From an uncultured Collinsella sp. (GTDB lineage: Bacteria; Actinomycetota; Coriobacteriia; Coriobacteriales; Coriobacteriaceae): a stretch of DNA of 8,921 nt. How positions within the stretch are numbered: position 1 is the stretch's first letter; each line of letters begins with the position of its first letter. Positions 1-7,353 of the stretch are shown here, piece by piece. Position numbers and translations under genes: made by a program. A model generated the notes under the pieces. The model was not told the DNA's origin. It made no database searches and saw only the letters and a program-made list of their open reading frames with translations. The stretch covers positions 1-8,921 of the forward strand of contig URRN01000080.1 of assembly GCA_900550185.1 (NCBI GenBank). Direction: 5' to 3'.

Positions 1-323
1 TGCTCCTCGATATTTGCGCGAGGTACCGTCACGTCCTTAGCGCACAACTCATATAGCGCGCTGTCGCCAACGACAGCTCGAACCCCGGCAACCCCGCCAA
101 CATGGTCGGCATGACCGTGCGTGCAGACAGAGCCGAGTACGCGCACCTCAGGATGCGCGGTGCGGATATGCTCCACAAGACACTCGCCCTCCCACGCCGG
201 ATCGACGATTAAGCACTCGTCATTCGAAATCACGGCGTAACTGTTGGTCTGAATGGGGCCGTTGACGAGCGCCTCAATCGAAGCCGCACCTCGGGGTGTC
301 AGGTCCAAAGTCATATCGCCCAT
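1..323 (-). CDS. MBL-fold metallo-hydrolase (glyoxalase II-like), 5' part only
   Basis: N-terminal 107 codons of a metallo-beta-lactamase-fold hydrolase; the 3' end lies outside the window. It reads MGDMTLDLTPRG..., then VNGPIQTNSYAV and CLIVDPAW, the early beta strands typical of the glyoxalase II-like branch. The zinc-binding signature HGHADH (HxHxDH) follows at about residues 69-74. The family is Zn-dependent and often hydrolyses thioesters or related small molecules; the substrate here is unknown. I chose the ATG at 323 because a strong Shine-Dalgarno (AGGAGG) sits 8 nt upstream; an in-frame ATG at 329 is too close to it. The gene follows rel on the same strand, but a terminator-like hairpin stands between them. 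MBL genes near recJ-rel occur in other Gram-positives (from memory). Confidence is high for the fold and low for the specific function. Confidence 0.85.
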   Translation of the reverse strand, partial: MGDMTLDLTPRGAASIEALVNGPIQTNSYAVISNDECLIVDPAWEGECLVEHIRTAHPEVRVLGSVCTHGHADHVGGVAGVRAVVGDSALYELCAKDVTVPRANIEE

Positions 324-330
324 GCGCATA

Positions 331-340
331 CCCTCCTTCT
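331..340 (-). promoter_or_regulatory. Strong ribosome-binding site of the MBL-fold gene
   Basis: The minus strand reads AGAAGGAGGG, a near-perfect Shine-Dalgarno, 8 nt (from GGAGG) before the ATG at 323. It decides the start. It begins directly after the T run of the upstream hairpin, so hairpin folding or antitermination could affect access to it. Confidence 0.75.
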
Positions 341-378
341 AAAATACGTTCGAGGCACCAAACGATGCCTCGAACGTA
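341..378 (-). terminator. Rho-independent terminator-like hairpin after rel
   Basis: A perfect 13-bp inverted repeat (arms 345-357 and 366-378; TACGTTCGAGGCA / TGCCTCGAACGTA) with an 8-nt loop is followed on the minus strand by TTTT. It lies 33 nt after the rel stop codon, so its orientation fits termination of recJ-rel transcription. The U run is short, so termination may be partial. The next gene's Shine-Dalgarno starts immediately after it, leaving no room for a promoter between the two. It may therefore be a leaky terminator, an attenuator or an mRNA-stabilising stem. Confidence 0.7.
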
Positions 379-411
379 ACCAATATCTATGATGCTGAGA
401 GGCTCTCGCAC

Positions 412-2772
412 CTACACACGGCGCTTGAGCTGAGCTCCGCCTTCGCCGGGCATAAGACGGCGAGCGTCGTAGACCGAATCGACACTGCTGATGGAAGCCA
501 GCAGCGGATCCAGACCACTCGCGTCCGAGATCTCGACCATAAAGCGCAGGGTTGCAATACCCTCGCGGTTGGTCGACGTGGCGGCAGAAAGGATATTGCC
601 GCCCGCATCGCCAATGGCAATGGTGACATCCTTGAGCAGGCCCATGCGGTCCAGGCACTCGACCACGATCTCGACCTGGAAGAGGGTGTCGGCAGCGCCG
701 TCCCACTCCACATCGATCATGCGCTCGGGATGTTCCATAAGACCCTTGACGTTGGGGCAGTTGGCGCGATGTACCGAAACGCCACGACCGCGCGTGATGA
801 AGCCGACGATGTCGTCGCCCGTCACGGGGTTGCAGCAATGAGCCAGACGGACCAGCAGGCCGCTGTTGCTCTCGCCCTTGACGATAATGCCGTTACTTGC
901 GCTCTTGCCGCGCTTTTGCGGCTTGCGGTTGGAGCCGCGAGCAGGCTGTTTCACGACCTCGGCGATAGCCTCGGCCTTGGTGAGCTGTTCCTCGGGCTTG
1001 GGGTCCAAGATTTGCTCGACCTTATTGCCCACAGCGCGCGGGGCAACCTTGCCGGCGCCGACGGCGGCAAACAGGTCCTCGAGCTGCTTGAAGTTAAACT
1101 GCTCCGCTACGGCGTTGAGTGCACGCGTCGAACGCGGCGTAGAAATGCCATAGCCACGCTTACGCAGGTCCTTGGCCAGCATATCGCGACCGGCGGCAGC
1201 GTCGTCGTCCTTGGTCGCAGCGGCAAAATAGCGGCGGATCTTTGACTTGGCGGAAGGTGTCTTAACGATCTTGAGCCAATCGCGCGACGGCTTGGAACTC
1301 TTGTTAGTCAGGATTTCAACGCGGTCACCCGTCTTGATCTCGTGCGTAAGCGGCGCCACCGCACCGTTGATCTTGGCGCCGACGCAGTGGTTGCCGACCT
1401 CGGTATGAACGGCGTAGGCAAAGTCGAGCGGTGTAGAGCCGGCACGAAGCGCCATGACCTCGCCCTTGGGCGTAAAGACAAAAATCTCCTGGTCAAACAA
1501 GTCGACCTTCAGCGAGTGCAGGTATTCCTTGGCATCGGTGATCTCGTCAGACGCCGCCCAGTCGAGTGAGTGTTTGAGCCAGTTAATCTGGTCGTCCAGA
1601 CGCTGCGCATCGTTGGTCTTGGAGGCAGACGATCCGCCCGACTTCTTGTACAGCCAGTGGGCGGCAATGCCGTACTCGGCCTGCTCATGCATCTCGTAGG
1701 TTCGAATCTGAATCTCGAGCGGACGAGCCGTGGGGCCAATAACCGTCGTGTGGAGCGACTGGTAGTTATTGACCTTGGGCATGGCGATGTAGTCTTTAAA
1801 GCGACCGGGCATGGGGTGCCACAGCGTATGCACCGCGCCGAGCGTGGAGTAGCAATCGCGCACCGAATGGGTAATAACGCGCAGCGCCACCAGGTCGTAG
1901 ATCTCGGAGAACTCCTTGCCCTTGCGCTTCATCTTTTGGTAGATGGACCAATAGTGCTTGGAGCGGCCATTAATCTGGAAGCCCTCCAGGCCAATGCGGT
2001 TGAGCTCGTCGGTGAGCGTCTTGATAGTCTCGGCCAGATAGCGCTCGCGAACCTCACGCGACTCTGCCACCATGCGCGCGATGCGCTGGTAGGCGTCGGG
2101 CTCCAAATAGAAGAAGGACAGATCCTCGAGCTCCCACTTAATAGAGCTCATGCCCAGGCGGTCGGCCAGGGGCGCGTACACGTCCATAGTCTCGCGTGCC
2201 TTAAACAGGCGACGGTCCTCGCGCAGGGCGGCGAGCGTGCGCATATTATGCAGGCGGTCGGCGAGTTTGACGATGATGACGCGAATGTCCTTGGACATGG
2301 CAAGGAACATCTTGCGCAGCGTGAGCGCCTGCTTCTCGTCCATGCTGTCGACTTCGATGTTGGTGAGCTTGGTCACGCCATCGACGAGCTCGGCCACCGT
2401 ATCGCCAAACAGGCCGGAAACATCGGTGAGCGAGGTCTCGGTATCCTCGACGGTATCGTGCAGCAGCGCGGCACACACCACATCGCAGTCCATCTTGAGA
2501 TCGGCCAAAATGATGGCAACCTCGACGGGATGGTTAATGTACATCTCGCCCGAGCGGCGCTTTTGGTTGCAGTGCTTCTCGGCGGCAAAGCAGTAGGCCT
2601 GCTCAACCTTAGAAAAGTCGTCCTCATTCATATATTTGAGGCACAGGCGCTCCAGCTTGTCGTAGCTGTCCGCCATAATCTCGGGCGGCAGCTCATCGGC
2701 ATGCTTATAGTGCTCCATCTCCGAAAACGGCTGGAGGGTGGAATCATGGGCGGTACGGGCTGCGGCATCCAT
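412..2772 (-). CDS. rel: Bifunctional (p)ppGpp synthetase/hydrolase (RelA/SpoT homologue, Rel)
   Basis: A full-length RSH protein of 786 aa, similar in size to other long Rel proteins. It makes (p)ppGpp from ATP and GDP/GTP during amino-acid starvation on the ribosome and also hydrolyses it. The N-terminal HD hydrolase looks active: RRSG at 72-75, H81, HDTVED 105-110 and DRLHNM 172-177 are intact. The synthetase domain shows GRSKHYWSIY 269-278, IYDLVALRV 291-299, NNYQSLHTT 335-343 and EIQIRT 353-358. The RFKD motif at 324-327 is the RXKD type of bifunctional Rel/SpoT, not the acidic EXDD of synthetase-only RelA. A TGS domain (about 427-490), a conserved HCC...H...C zinc-finger-like segment (646-672) and a C-terminal ACT domain (about 696-775) complete the regulatory half. 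The ATG at 2772 follows AAGGGGA with a 5-nt spacer. The recJ stop is only 15 nt upstream, so the two are probably cotranscribed. Confidence 0.97.
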   Translation of the reverse strand: MDAAARTAHDSTLQPFSEMEHYKHADELPPEIMADSYDKLERLCLKYMNEDDFSKVEQAYCFAAEKHCNQKRRSGEMYINHPVEVAIILADLKMDCDVVCAALLHDTVEDTETSLTDVSGLFGDTVAELVDGVTKLTNIEVDSMDEKQALTLRKMFLAMSKDIRVIIVKLADRLHNMRTLAALREDRRLFKARETMDVYAPLADRLGMSSIKWELEDLSFFYLEPDAYQRIARMVAESREVRERYLAETIKTLTDELNRIGLEGFQINGRSKHYWSIYQKMKRKGKEFSEIYDLVALRVITHSVRDCYSTLGAVHTLWHPMPGRFKDYIAMPKVNNYQSLHTTVIGPTARPLEIQIRTYEMHEQAEYGIAAHWLYKKSGGSSASKTNDAQRLDDQINWLKHSLDWAASDEITDAKEYLHSLKVDLFDQEIFVFTPKGEVMALRAGSTPLDFAYAVHTEVGNHCVGAKINGAVAPLTHEIKTGDRVEILTNKSSKPSRDWLKIVKTPSAKSKIRRYFAAATKDDDAAAGRDMLAKDLRKRGYGISTPRSTRALNAVAEQFNFKQLEDLFAAVGAGKVAPRAVGNKVEQILDPKPEEQLTKAEAIAEVVKQPARGSNRKPQKRGKSASNGIIVKGESNSGLLVRLAHCCNPVTGDDIVGFITRGRGVSVHRANCPNVKGLMEHPERMIDVEWDGAADTLFQVEIVVECLDRMGLLKDVTIAIGDAGGNILSAATSTNREGIATLRFMVEISDASGLDPLLASISSVDSVYDARRLMPGEGGAQLKRRV

Positions 2773-2787
2773 CGAGGTCCCCTTCCC

Positions 2788-5700
2788 CTAGGCCCGCGGT
2801 ACGATCGGGCGGTTAACTTTGGCTAGCATATCAGAAGCGCACGAATCGAGCGCCCAGCTCCTGAAAGCCGAAAACTCCATGCGCGAGCGCAAGCCCTCCA
2901 AATAGCGAATTGACCTGCTCAATTGCACGCGGCCGGGGTTTTCGGCCATCGCGATGCGACGAGCGTCGTCAAACCCCGAAACTCGACAGAAACCAAGCTC
3001 TTCGAAGATTCCCAGGCCGCTTTCCACCGAACGCTCGTCGACCGGCGTGCGAGCATCGATGGCAAGGCACATCTGCGCGATGTCGATATCGCTCGCGCTA
3101 AAGGAATCGTCCCCGGTTTTGCCGCGGTTGGAGCGCCACATGGTCTGCAGCGCGCGATAGAGCGTGACGAGCTCGTCGCGCTCGGGCGCATAGCAGTCGA
3201 GCAGGCGCTCGTTAATGCGGGCGTCGCGCGACGAATAGAGCAGATGGATCACGGCGGGCTGGCCATCGCGGCCGGCACGTCCGCTCATCTGGTTGAACTC
3301 GATGGCGCCAAACGGCATGTGGTAGAGCACGACATGGCGGATATCGGGCAGGTTGACACCCTCACCAAAGGCGGAGGTCGAAACGATGCAACTGAGGCTT
3401 CCGTCTCGGAATGCTTCCTCCACGCGACGGCGATCGGAACGCGCAAGCCCCGCGTTATAGAACGCGATATGGGTTGCGCAATCGGGCACACGCTTGCGCA
3501 ACGTCTTGGCGAGCGCCACGGACTGGTCGCGCGAATTGACGTAAATGACGGTCTTCTCCCCCGTCGCCACGATCGACACTAAACGGTTCTCGCGGCTCGC
3601 AAGGTCGCGGTCGTCCTCGAGCTGCAGGTTCTCGCGCACCGTCTCGTCGACCACCGTGCGAGTGATCGGCAACATGCGGGCAAGCTCGGCCACGACCGGA
3701 GCCGTCGCGGTGGCCGTCGCAGCCATAACGACCGGGTCGCCCAGGGCTTTGAGGATATCGGGCATGTCAAGATAGGCGCTACGGTCGCCGCCCTTGGCAA
3801 GGCCGGCGTGGTGCGCCTCATCGATAACGACAAAGCCGATGCGGCCCGAACGCGCAAAGCGGTCACGGTGGATAGACAGGAACTCGGGCGTCGTGAGCAC
3901 GATACCGGTGCGACCCGAAGCCAAGCCGGCAAACACGTCATCGCGCGCCGCCTCCACGGTCTCGCCGGTCAACACGCCGACGCCAATGCCGAGCGCAGCC
4001 ATCGTCGACGAGAGGTGATAGGCCTGGTCGGCAACGAGCGCACGCAGCGGATAGACAAAGATGCTCGCACGCCCGCGAAGAACCGCCTCGCGCGCGGCAT
4101 GCACATGGAAGATGAGCGACTTGCCGCGCCCCGTTCCCATAACGGCCAGAACACTTTGGTGATCGGCCAGGGCGTCGAGCGCCTCGACCTGCGCGCGGTG
4201 CGGCTGGTTCGAGCCGATAAAGCTATGGATAAGCGAGCGCGTGAGCTCGGTATAGGAAAGCTGGGCGAGCGTCTCGCGCTTACGAGACTCCAGGCGCAGG
4301 CCGGAATCCGCCGGCTGCACGCCACGACGAAGCTCGCATGCCGGATCGTCGACGCTGGGCAGCGTGGTATCGCGAACCAGAACATCCTTGATCATGAGCT
4401 TGGGCTTCACACGTCCCTGCCAATGCTCGGCCACGGCCTCGAACACCAAGTCGACGGCGCTGTCGCAATTGATGAGCCTATCGATCTGCGGCACGCGGAA
4501 CATGATGGCCGGCACGCTCGCGGCGCCATCGGTCGCCACAAAGCGCATGTGCTCGCCGGTTTTGCCCACTACGGCGCGATCGCACATCGTCACGCCCTCG
4601 GCGGCCAGCAGCGGCACCTTGTTGCCCTGGCCAAACGGCTCAAGACGGGAAATCTGCTCTATAGTCTCGATATTCAGCTCGGAAAGGTCGACCGTGGCGG
4701 CAACCTCGTCGATGTCTTCAAAGTCCTCGGCGGGAATCTCCGATAGCACGGCGGAAAGGCGACGACGGAATTCATCGAGCTTGGATGCCTCGATGGTCAC
4801 TCCCACCGCACCGGCATGTCCGCCGCGACGAATCAGCAGGTCGGAACAGCGCTCGACGGCGTCAAACAGGTTAACTTTGCCCACCGAGCGACCAGAGCCG
4901 CGCGCGATACCGTCCTCGATCGAGAACAGCAGCGCCGGTACGTGATAGCGGTTGGTCAGACGGCTTGCCACGATGCCCTTGACACCCTCGTGCCAGCCTT
5001 CACCGCCCACGACGATCGCGCGTCCGCCGTCATAGGTCTCCTCGACCTTTGCCATGGCATCGCGCGTGAGCTCCGCCTCGATCTCACGGCGCTGGCGGTT
5101 GATTTCCTCGAGCTCAGCCGCCAGCGCGCTTGCTTCGATGGGATTGTGGGCAAGCAGCAGGTCGAGCGCCAGCTTGGGATCGGCCATGCGACCGGCAGCG
5201 TTTAAGCGGGGAATGAGCGAGAATGACAGGCCATCCGCCGTAATGCTAGAGAGGTCGGCCTTGGCGAGCGCTGCCAGTGCGATGTAGCCGGGACGAGCCG
5301 TCACGCGCATCTGCTGGATGCCCTCGGCGACCAGTGCGCGGTTCTCGGGCGTGAGCGGCATCATGTCGGACACGGTGCCCAGCGCCGCGACCTCGATTAG
5401 CGAACGCCAATACGACGGCTTGCCCAGGCGCTCACCCAGGACTTGCACCAGCTTGAGCGCCACACCAGCACCGGCAAGCTCGCGCGAGGGGCCCTCGTCT
5501 TCGAGCTTGGGGTCGGTCAGGGGCACACCCTGCGGCACCTGGTCGGAGGGCTCGTGATGGTCCGTGACCACCAAATCGATCCCCAGGCTCTCCAGATAGG
5601 AAACCTCTTCCTTGGCGGCAATGCCGTTATCGACGGTCACGATCAGCTGGGGGCGAGCGAGCTCGTTAACGCGGTCGAGCGCCGCGCGCGAAAGACCGTA

Positions 5701-6075
5701 GCCCTCGTCAAAGCGATGCGGAATAAACGGCGTGACATCGGCGCCAAACATGCGCAGCGCTTCGGTCAACAGGCAGGTCGACGTAATACCGTCAACGTCA
5801 AAATCGCCAAAGACCGCGATGTGCTCGTGGTTGCGAATGGCACGCTCGACGCGGTCGGCAACGACCGACATGCCCGGAATAACAAGCGGGTCCGCCCAGT
5901 CGCGATCGAGCGAAGGCGTCAAAAACAGCTGGCCTTCTTCGATGGATGTAATGCCGTGCGCAACCATAATGCGCGCCACCAGCCCGGGTATGCCCAGGCC
6001 AGCCGAAAGCTCCTTTTCGAGCTCGGGGTTTTGCTGAGCGACCGCCCAGCGATGCGTCGTCTTAAGCGATGACAT
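2788..6075 (-). CDS. recJ: RecJ single-strand DNA exonuclease fused to a RecQ-like SF2 helicase
   Basis: Two complete enzymes in one protein of 1095 aa from the ATG at 6075. The RecJ half carries the DHH phosphoesterase motifs DFDVDG (91-96), VDNG (148-151), TDHHEP (171-176) and GTVSDMMPL (233-241), RLNAAGR (290-296), the DHHA1 motif RRGGHAGAVGVT (416-427) and an OB-type segment from about EPFGQGN (479-485). The rest is an SF2 helicase: Walker A GTGRGKS (647-653), Ia PLRALVADQ, II DEAH (752-755), III AATATAT (785-791), V STSAFGEGVNLP and VI QMSGRAGRDG (929-938). A C-terminal piece resembles a winged helix. RecJ degrades ssDNA 5'->3' and RecQ unwinds 3'->5' in RecF-type repair. Ordinary RecJ is about 550-790 aa. 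A GTG at 6120 would add 15 residues, but it lacks a Shine-Dalgarno and the family-like start begins at MSSLKTTHRW. Fused forms may be lineage-typical; I could not check. Confidence 0.93.
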   Translation of the reverse strand: MSSLKTTHRWAVAQQNPELEKELSAGLGIPGLVARIMVAHGITSIEEGQLFLTPSLDRDWADPLVIPGMSVVADRVERAIRNHEHIAVFGDFDVDGITSTCLLTEALRMFGADVTPFIPHRFDEGYGLSRAALDRVNELARPQLIVTVDNGIAAKEEVSYLESLGIDLVVTDHHEPSDQVPQGVPLTDPKLEDEGPSRELAGAGVALKLVQVLGERLGKPSYWRSLIEVAALGTVSDMMPLTPENRALVAEGIQQMRVTARPGYIALAALAKADLSSITADGLSFSLIPRLNAAGRMADPKLALDLLLAHNPIEASALAAELEEINRQRREIEAELTRDAMAKVEETYDGGRAIVVGGEGWHEGVKGIVASRLTNRYHVPALLFSIEDGIARGSGRSVGKVNLFDAVERCSDLLIRRGGHAGAVGVTIEASKLDEFRRRLSAVLSEIPAEDFEDIDEVAATVDLSELNIETIEQISRLEPFGQGNKVPLLAAEGVTMCDRAVVGKTGEHMRFVATDGAASVPAIMFRVPQIDRLINCDSAVDLVFEAVAEHWQGRVKPKLMIKDVLVRDTTLPSVDDPACELRRGVQPADSGLRLESRKRETLAQLSYTELTRSLIHSFIGSNQPHRAQVEALDALADHQSVLAVMGTGRGKSLIFHVHAAREAVLRGRASIFVYPLRALVADQAYHLSSTMAALGIGVGVLTGETVEAARDDVFAGLASGRTGIVLTTPEFLSIHRDRFARSGRIGFVVIDEAHHAGLAKGGDRSAYLDMPDILKALGDPVVMAATATATAPVVAELARMLPITRTVVDETVRENLQLEDDRDLASRENRLVSIVATGEKTVIYVNSRDQSVALAKTLRKRVPDCATHIAFYNAGLARSDRRRVEEAFRDGSLSCIVSTSAFGEGVNLPDIRHVVLYHMPFGAIEFNQMSGRAGRDGQPAVIHLLYSSRDARINERLLDCYAPERDELVTLYRALQTMWRSNRGKTGDDSFSASDIDIAQMCLAIDARTPVDERSVESGLGIFEELGFCRVSGFDDARRIAMAENPGRVQLSRSIRYLEGLRSRMEFSAFRSWALDSCASDMLAKVNRPIVPRA

Positions 6076-6127
6076 AGGCACCCACCCCCGATAGGGGCAG
6101 GTCGCCGCGATACCTCTCACGGTTCAT
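6062..6127 (-). other. Possible 21-codon leader ORF overlapping the recJ start
   Basis: An ATG at 6127 opens a 21-residue reading frame (MNRERYRGDLPLSGVGAYVI, then A and TAA). It has a plausible Shine-Dalgarno, AGAGGA, 9 nt upstream. It ends 14 nt inside recJ in another frame, the usual geometry for translational coupling. It has no recognisable homology and may be chance. If used, it would explain how recJ is translated from a start with only a G-rich, non-canonical site. Confidence 0.25.
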
Positions 6128-6147
6128 AGCGATGAGTCCTCTGTGTA

Positions 6148-6165
6148 TGCCCGCTTCGGCAGGCA
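6148..6165 (-). other. Short hairpin in the recJ leader
   Basis: The minus strand folds TGCCTGC-CGAA-GCGGGCA into a 7-bp stem with one G-U pair and a 4-nt loop. It lies between the TATAAT box and the leader ORF. It has no T run, so it is not an obvious terminator; it could affect leader stability or translation, or be incidental. Confidence 0.3.
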
Positions 6166-6183
6166 GATCTGTTGAACGGATTT

Positions 6184-6189
6184 ATTATA
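6184..6189 (-). promoter_or_regulatory. Candidate -10 box (TATAAT) for the recJ-rel operon
   Basis: A perfect TATAAT on the minus strand stands out in an otherwise GC-rich region. It would place a transcription start near 6177, giving a leader of about 100 nt before the recJ ATG. No good TTGACA-like -35 is visible; at 16-17 bp spacing there is only GTTTTG or CGTTTT. The promoter call therefore rests on the -10 and its position. Confidence 0.5.
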
Positions 6190-6254
6190 CCGTGCAGCAC
6201 GGACGCAAAACGCCGCAGCACGCCGCGGTTTCGGTAAACGATGCCGGTAATCGC

Positions 6255-6269
6255 CTCGAAATATTCGAG
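6255..6269. promoter_or_regulatory. 15-bp palindrome, candidate operator
   Basis: CTCGAA-ATA-TTCGAG is a perfect 6-3-6 inverted repeat in the divergent intergenic region, 83 bp upstream of the transporter start and 66 bp upstream of the recJ-side TATAAT. Its symmetry and AT-rich centre suit a dimeric regulator. The spacing does not match the CGAAC-N4-GTTCG LexA box of Gram-positives. The regulator is unknown. Confidence 0.35.
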
Positions 6270-6351
6270 CGTTTCTGACGCACGGACGCATGCGAGCGTC
6301 TAGCATATCCATTCAAACCGGATTCACGAGCAAAGGGAGTCACAAGAGCAT

Positions 6352-7350
6352 ATGAAGCAATGGGTTGGACTGGGCAAGTTTCTCGCGGGGCACATGCAGA
6401 TCATCGTTCCGATTTGCGTGGCGCTCGGCGTGCTCTTTCCCCAGCAGATCGGCGTGCTCAAGCCCATCGTTCCCACCTTGTTTGCCTTTATGACGTTCCA
6501 AGGTGCGCTCAGCAACACCTTCCACCAGGTGGCTGAGGTGTTCCGCCGTCCCCTGCATCTGATTTTGGCGTTATTTGTCTCGGCAGTGCTCATCCCCATC
6601 GCGGCGTATGCCATGGGCTCACTGTTCTTTGGCTCCAACCCCAACCTTGTCTGCGGCATCGTGCTCGAGTACAGCGTGCCCGTGGCAGTCACCGCCTTTA
6701 TGTGGATCAACATGTTCGGCGGCAACGGCCCGCTCGCACTCACCATCATCCTGACGTCTTCGGTTATGTCGCCCGTGACGATTCCGCTTACGCTCAAGCT
6801 CCTGCTGGGTGCCACCGTCGCAATCGATGTTCCGAGCATGATGCAGAACATGGCCTTTATGATTGCCATCCCTGCCGTGCTCGGCATCGTGATCAACGAG
6901 CTCACGCGCGGCTGGGGACACGAGAAGCTCTCCCCCGCGCTCTCACCCGCCTGCAAGTTCATGATGATGGGCGTCATCGCGTCCAACTCCACCGCCATGA
7001 GCGAGTACGTGCTGCACATGAACGCGGTGCGCCTGGAAGTCGCCCTCTTTATTCTGGTGTTCGCCATCAGCGGCTTTGTCGTCGGCATTCTGGTCGCCCG
7101 CGCGTTGCACCTGCCGTATAGCGAGACGACCACCATGTGCTTTACCTGCGGTATGCGCAATATCTCTTCGGGCGCCGTCATCGCCACACAGTATTTTCCC
7201 GGCGAGGTCGTGTTTCCCGTCATGTGCGGAACGCTGTTTCAGCAGGTGCTGGCCTCGATTATCGGGCATCTCTTTGAGCGTCTGACCGGCGAGGAGCGTG
7301 CCGCCCAACGCAAGCGGGTCGAGGCCGGCCGCGACGCCATGGCACGCTAG
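6352..7350 (+). CDS. Bile acid:sodium symporter (BASS) superfamily transporter
   Basis: An inner-membrane protein of 332 aa with about nine or ten hydrophobic segments (roughly 16-31, 36-52, 68-93, 99-120, 128-152, 165-183, 202-220, 228-252, 286-306). Length and motif placement fit the BASS/SBF family, which moves bile acids, keto acids or other organic anions. The two unwound-helix regions appear as GIVLEYSVPVAVTAF (102-116) and CGMRNISSGAVIAT (266-279). Compared with bacterial ASBT as I remember it, the Glu and Gln of the second motif (EVGMQN) are Thr and Arg here, so sodium coupling is uncertain. The C-terminal tail is short and charged. AAGGGAG lies 12 nt before the ATG, a slightly long spacing. 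The gene is divergent from recJ and convergent with the GalT-like gene. The family is secure; the substrate is not, and bile acid should not be assumed. Confidence 0.88.
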   Translation: MKQWVGLGKFLAGHMQIIVPICVALGVLFPQQIGVLKPIVPTLFAFMTFQGALSNTFHQVAEVFRRPLHLILALFVSAVLIPIAAYAMGSLFFGSNPNLVCGIVLEYSVPVAVTAFMWINMFGGNGPLALTIILTSSVMSPVTIPLTLKLLLGATVAIDVPSMMQNMAFMIAIPAVLGIVINELTRGWGHEKLSPALSPACKFMMMGVIASNSTAMSEYVLHMNAVRLEVALFILVFAISGFVVGILVARALHLPYSETTTMCFTCGMRNISSGAVIATQYFPGEVVFPVMCGTLFQQVLASIIGHLFERLTGEERAAQRKRVEAGRDAMAR

Positions 7351-7353
7351 GCT

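Noticed and set aside
1570..2826. 418-aa open frame on the plus strand, antisense to rel
   Set aside because: It mirrors rel, whose conserved motifs are on the minus strand; long antisense frames are expected from GC-rich codon bias. No domain or ribosome-binding site supports it.
3808..4746. 312-aa open frame on the plus strand, antisense to recJ
   Set aside because: Shadow of the helicase/OB part of recJ, with low-complexity composition rich in Arg, His, Ala and Gly.
6255..6269. Palindrome as a LexA (SOS) box for the repair gene recJ
   Set aside because: The half-sites and the 3-bp centre do not fit CGAAC-N4-GTTCG.
6301..6306. TAGCAT as a -10 box for the transporter
   Set aside because: Only four of six positions match and no -35 lies at a usable distance, so the transporter promoter is left unassigned.
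6124..6312. 62-aa open frame on the minus strand in the recJ leader
   Set aside because: It spans the TATAAT box and the palindrome, has an Arg-rich random composition and no ribosome-binding site.
6324..7223. 299-aa open frame on the minus strand opposite the transporter
   Set aside because: Shadow of the transporter gene, which shows membrane segments and family motifs on the plus strand.
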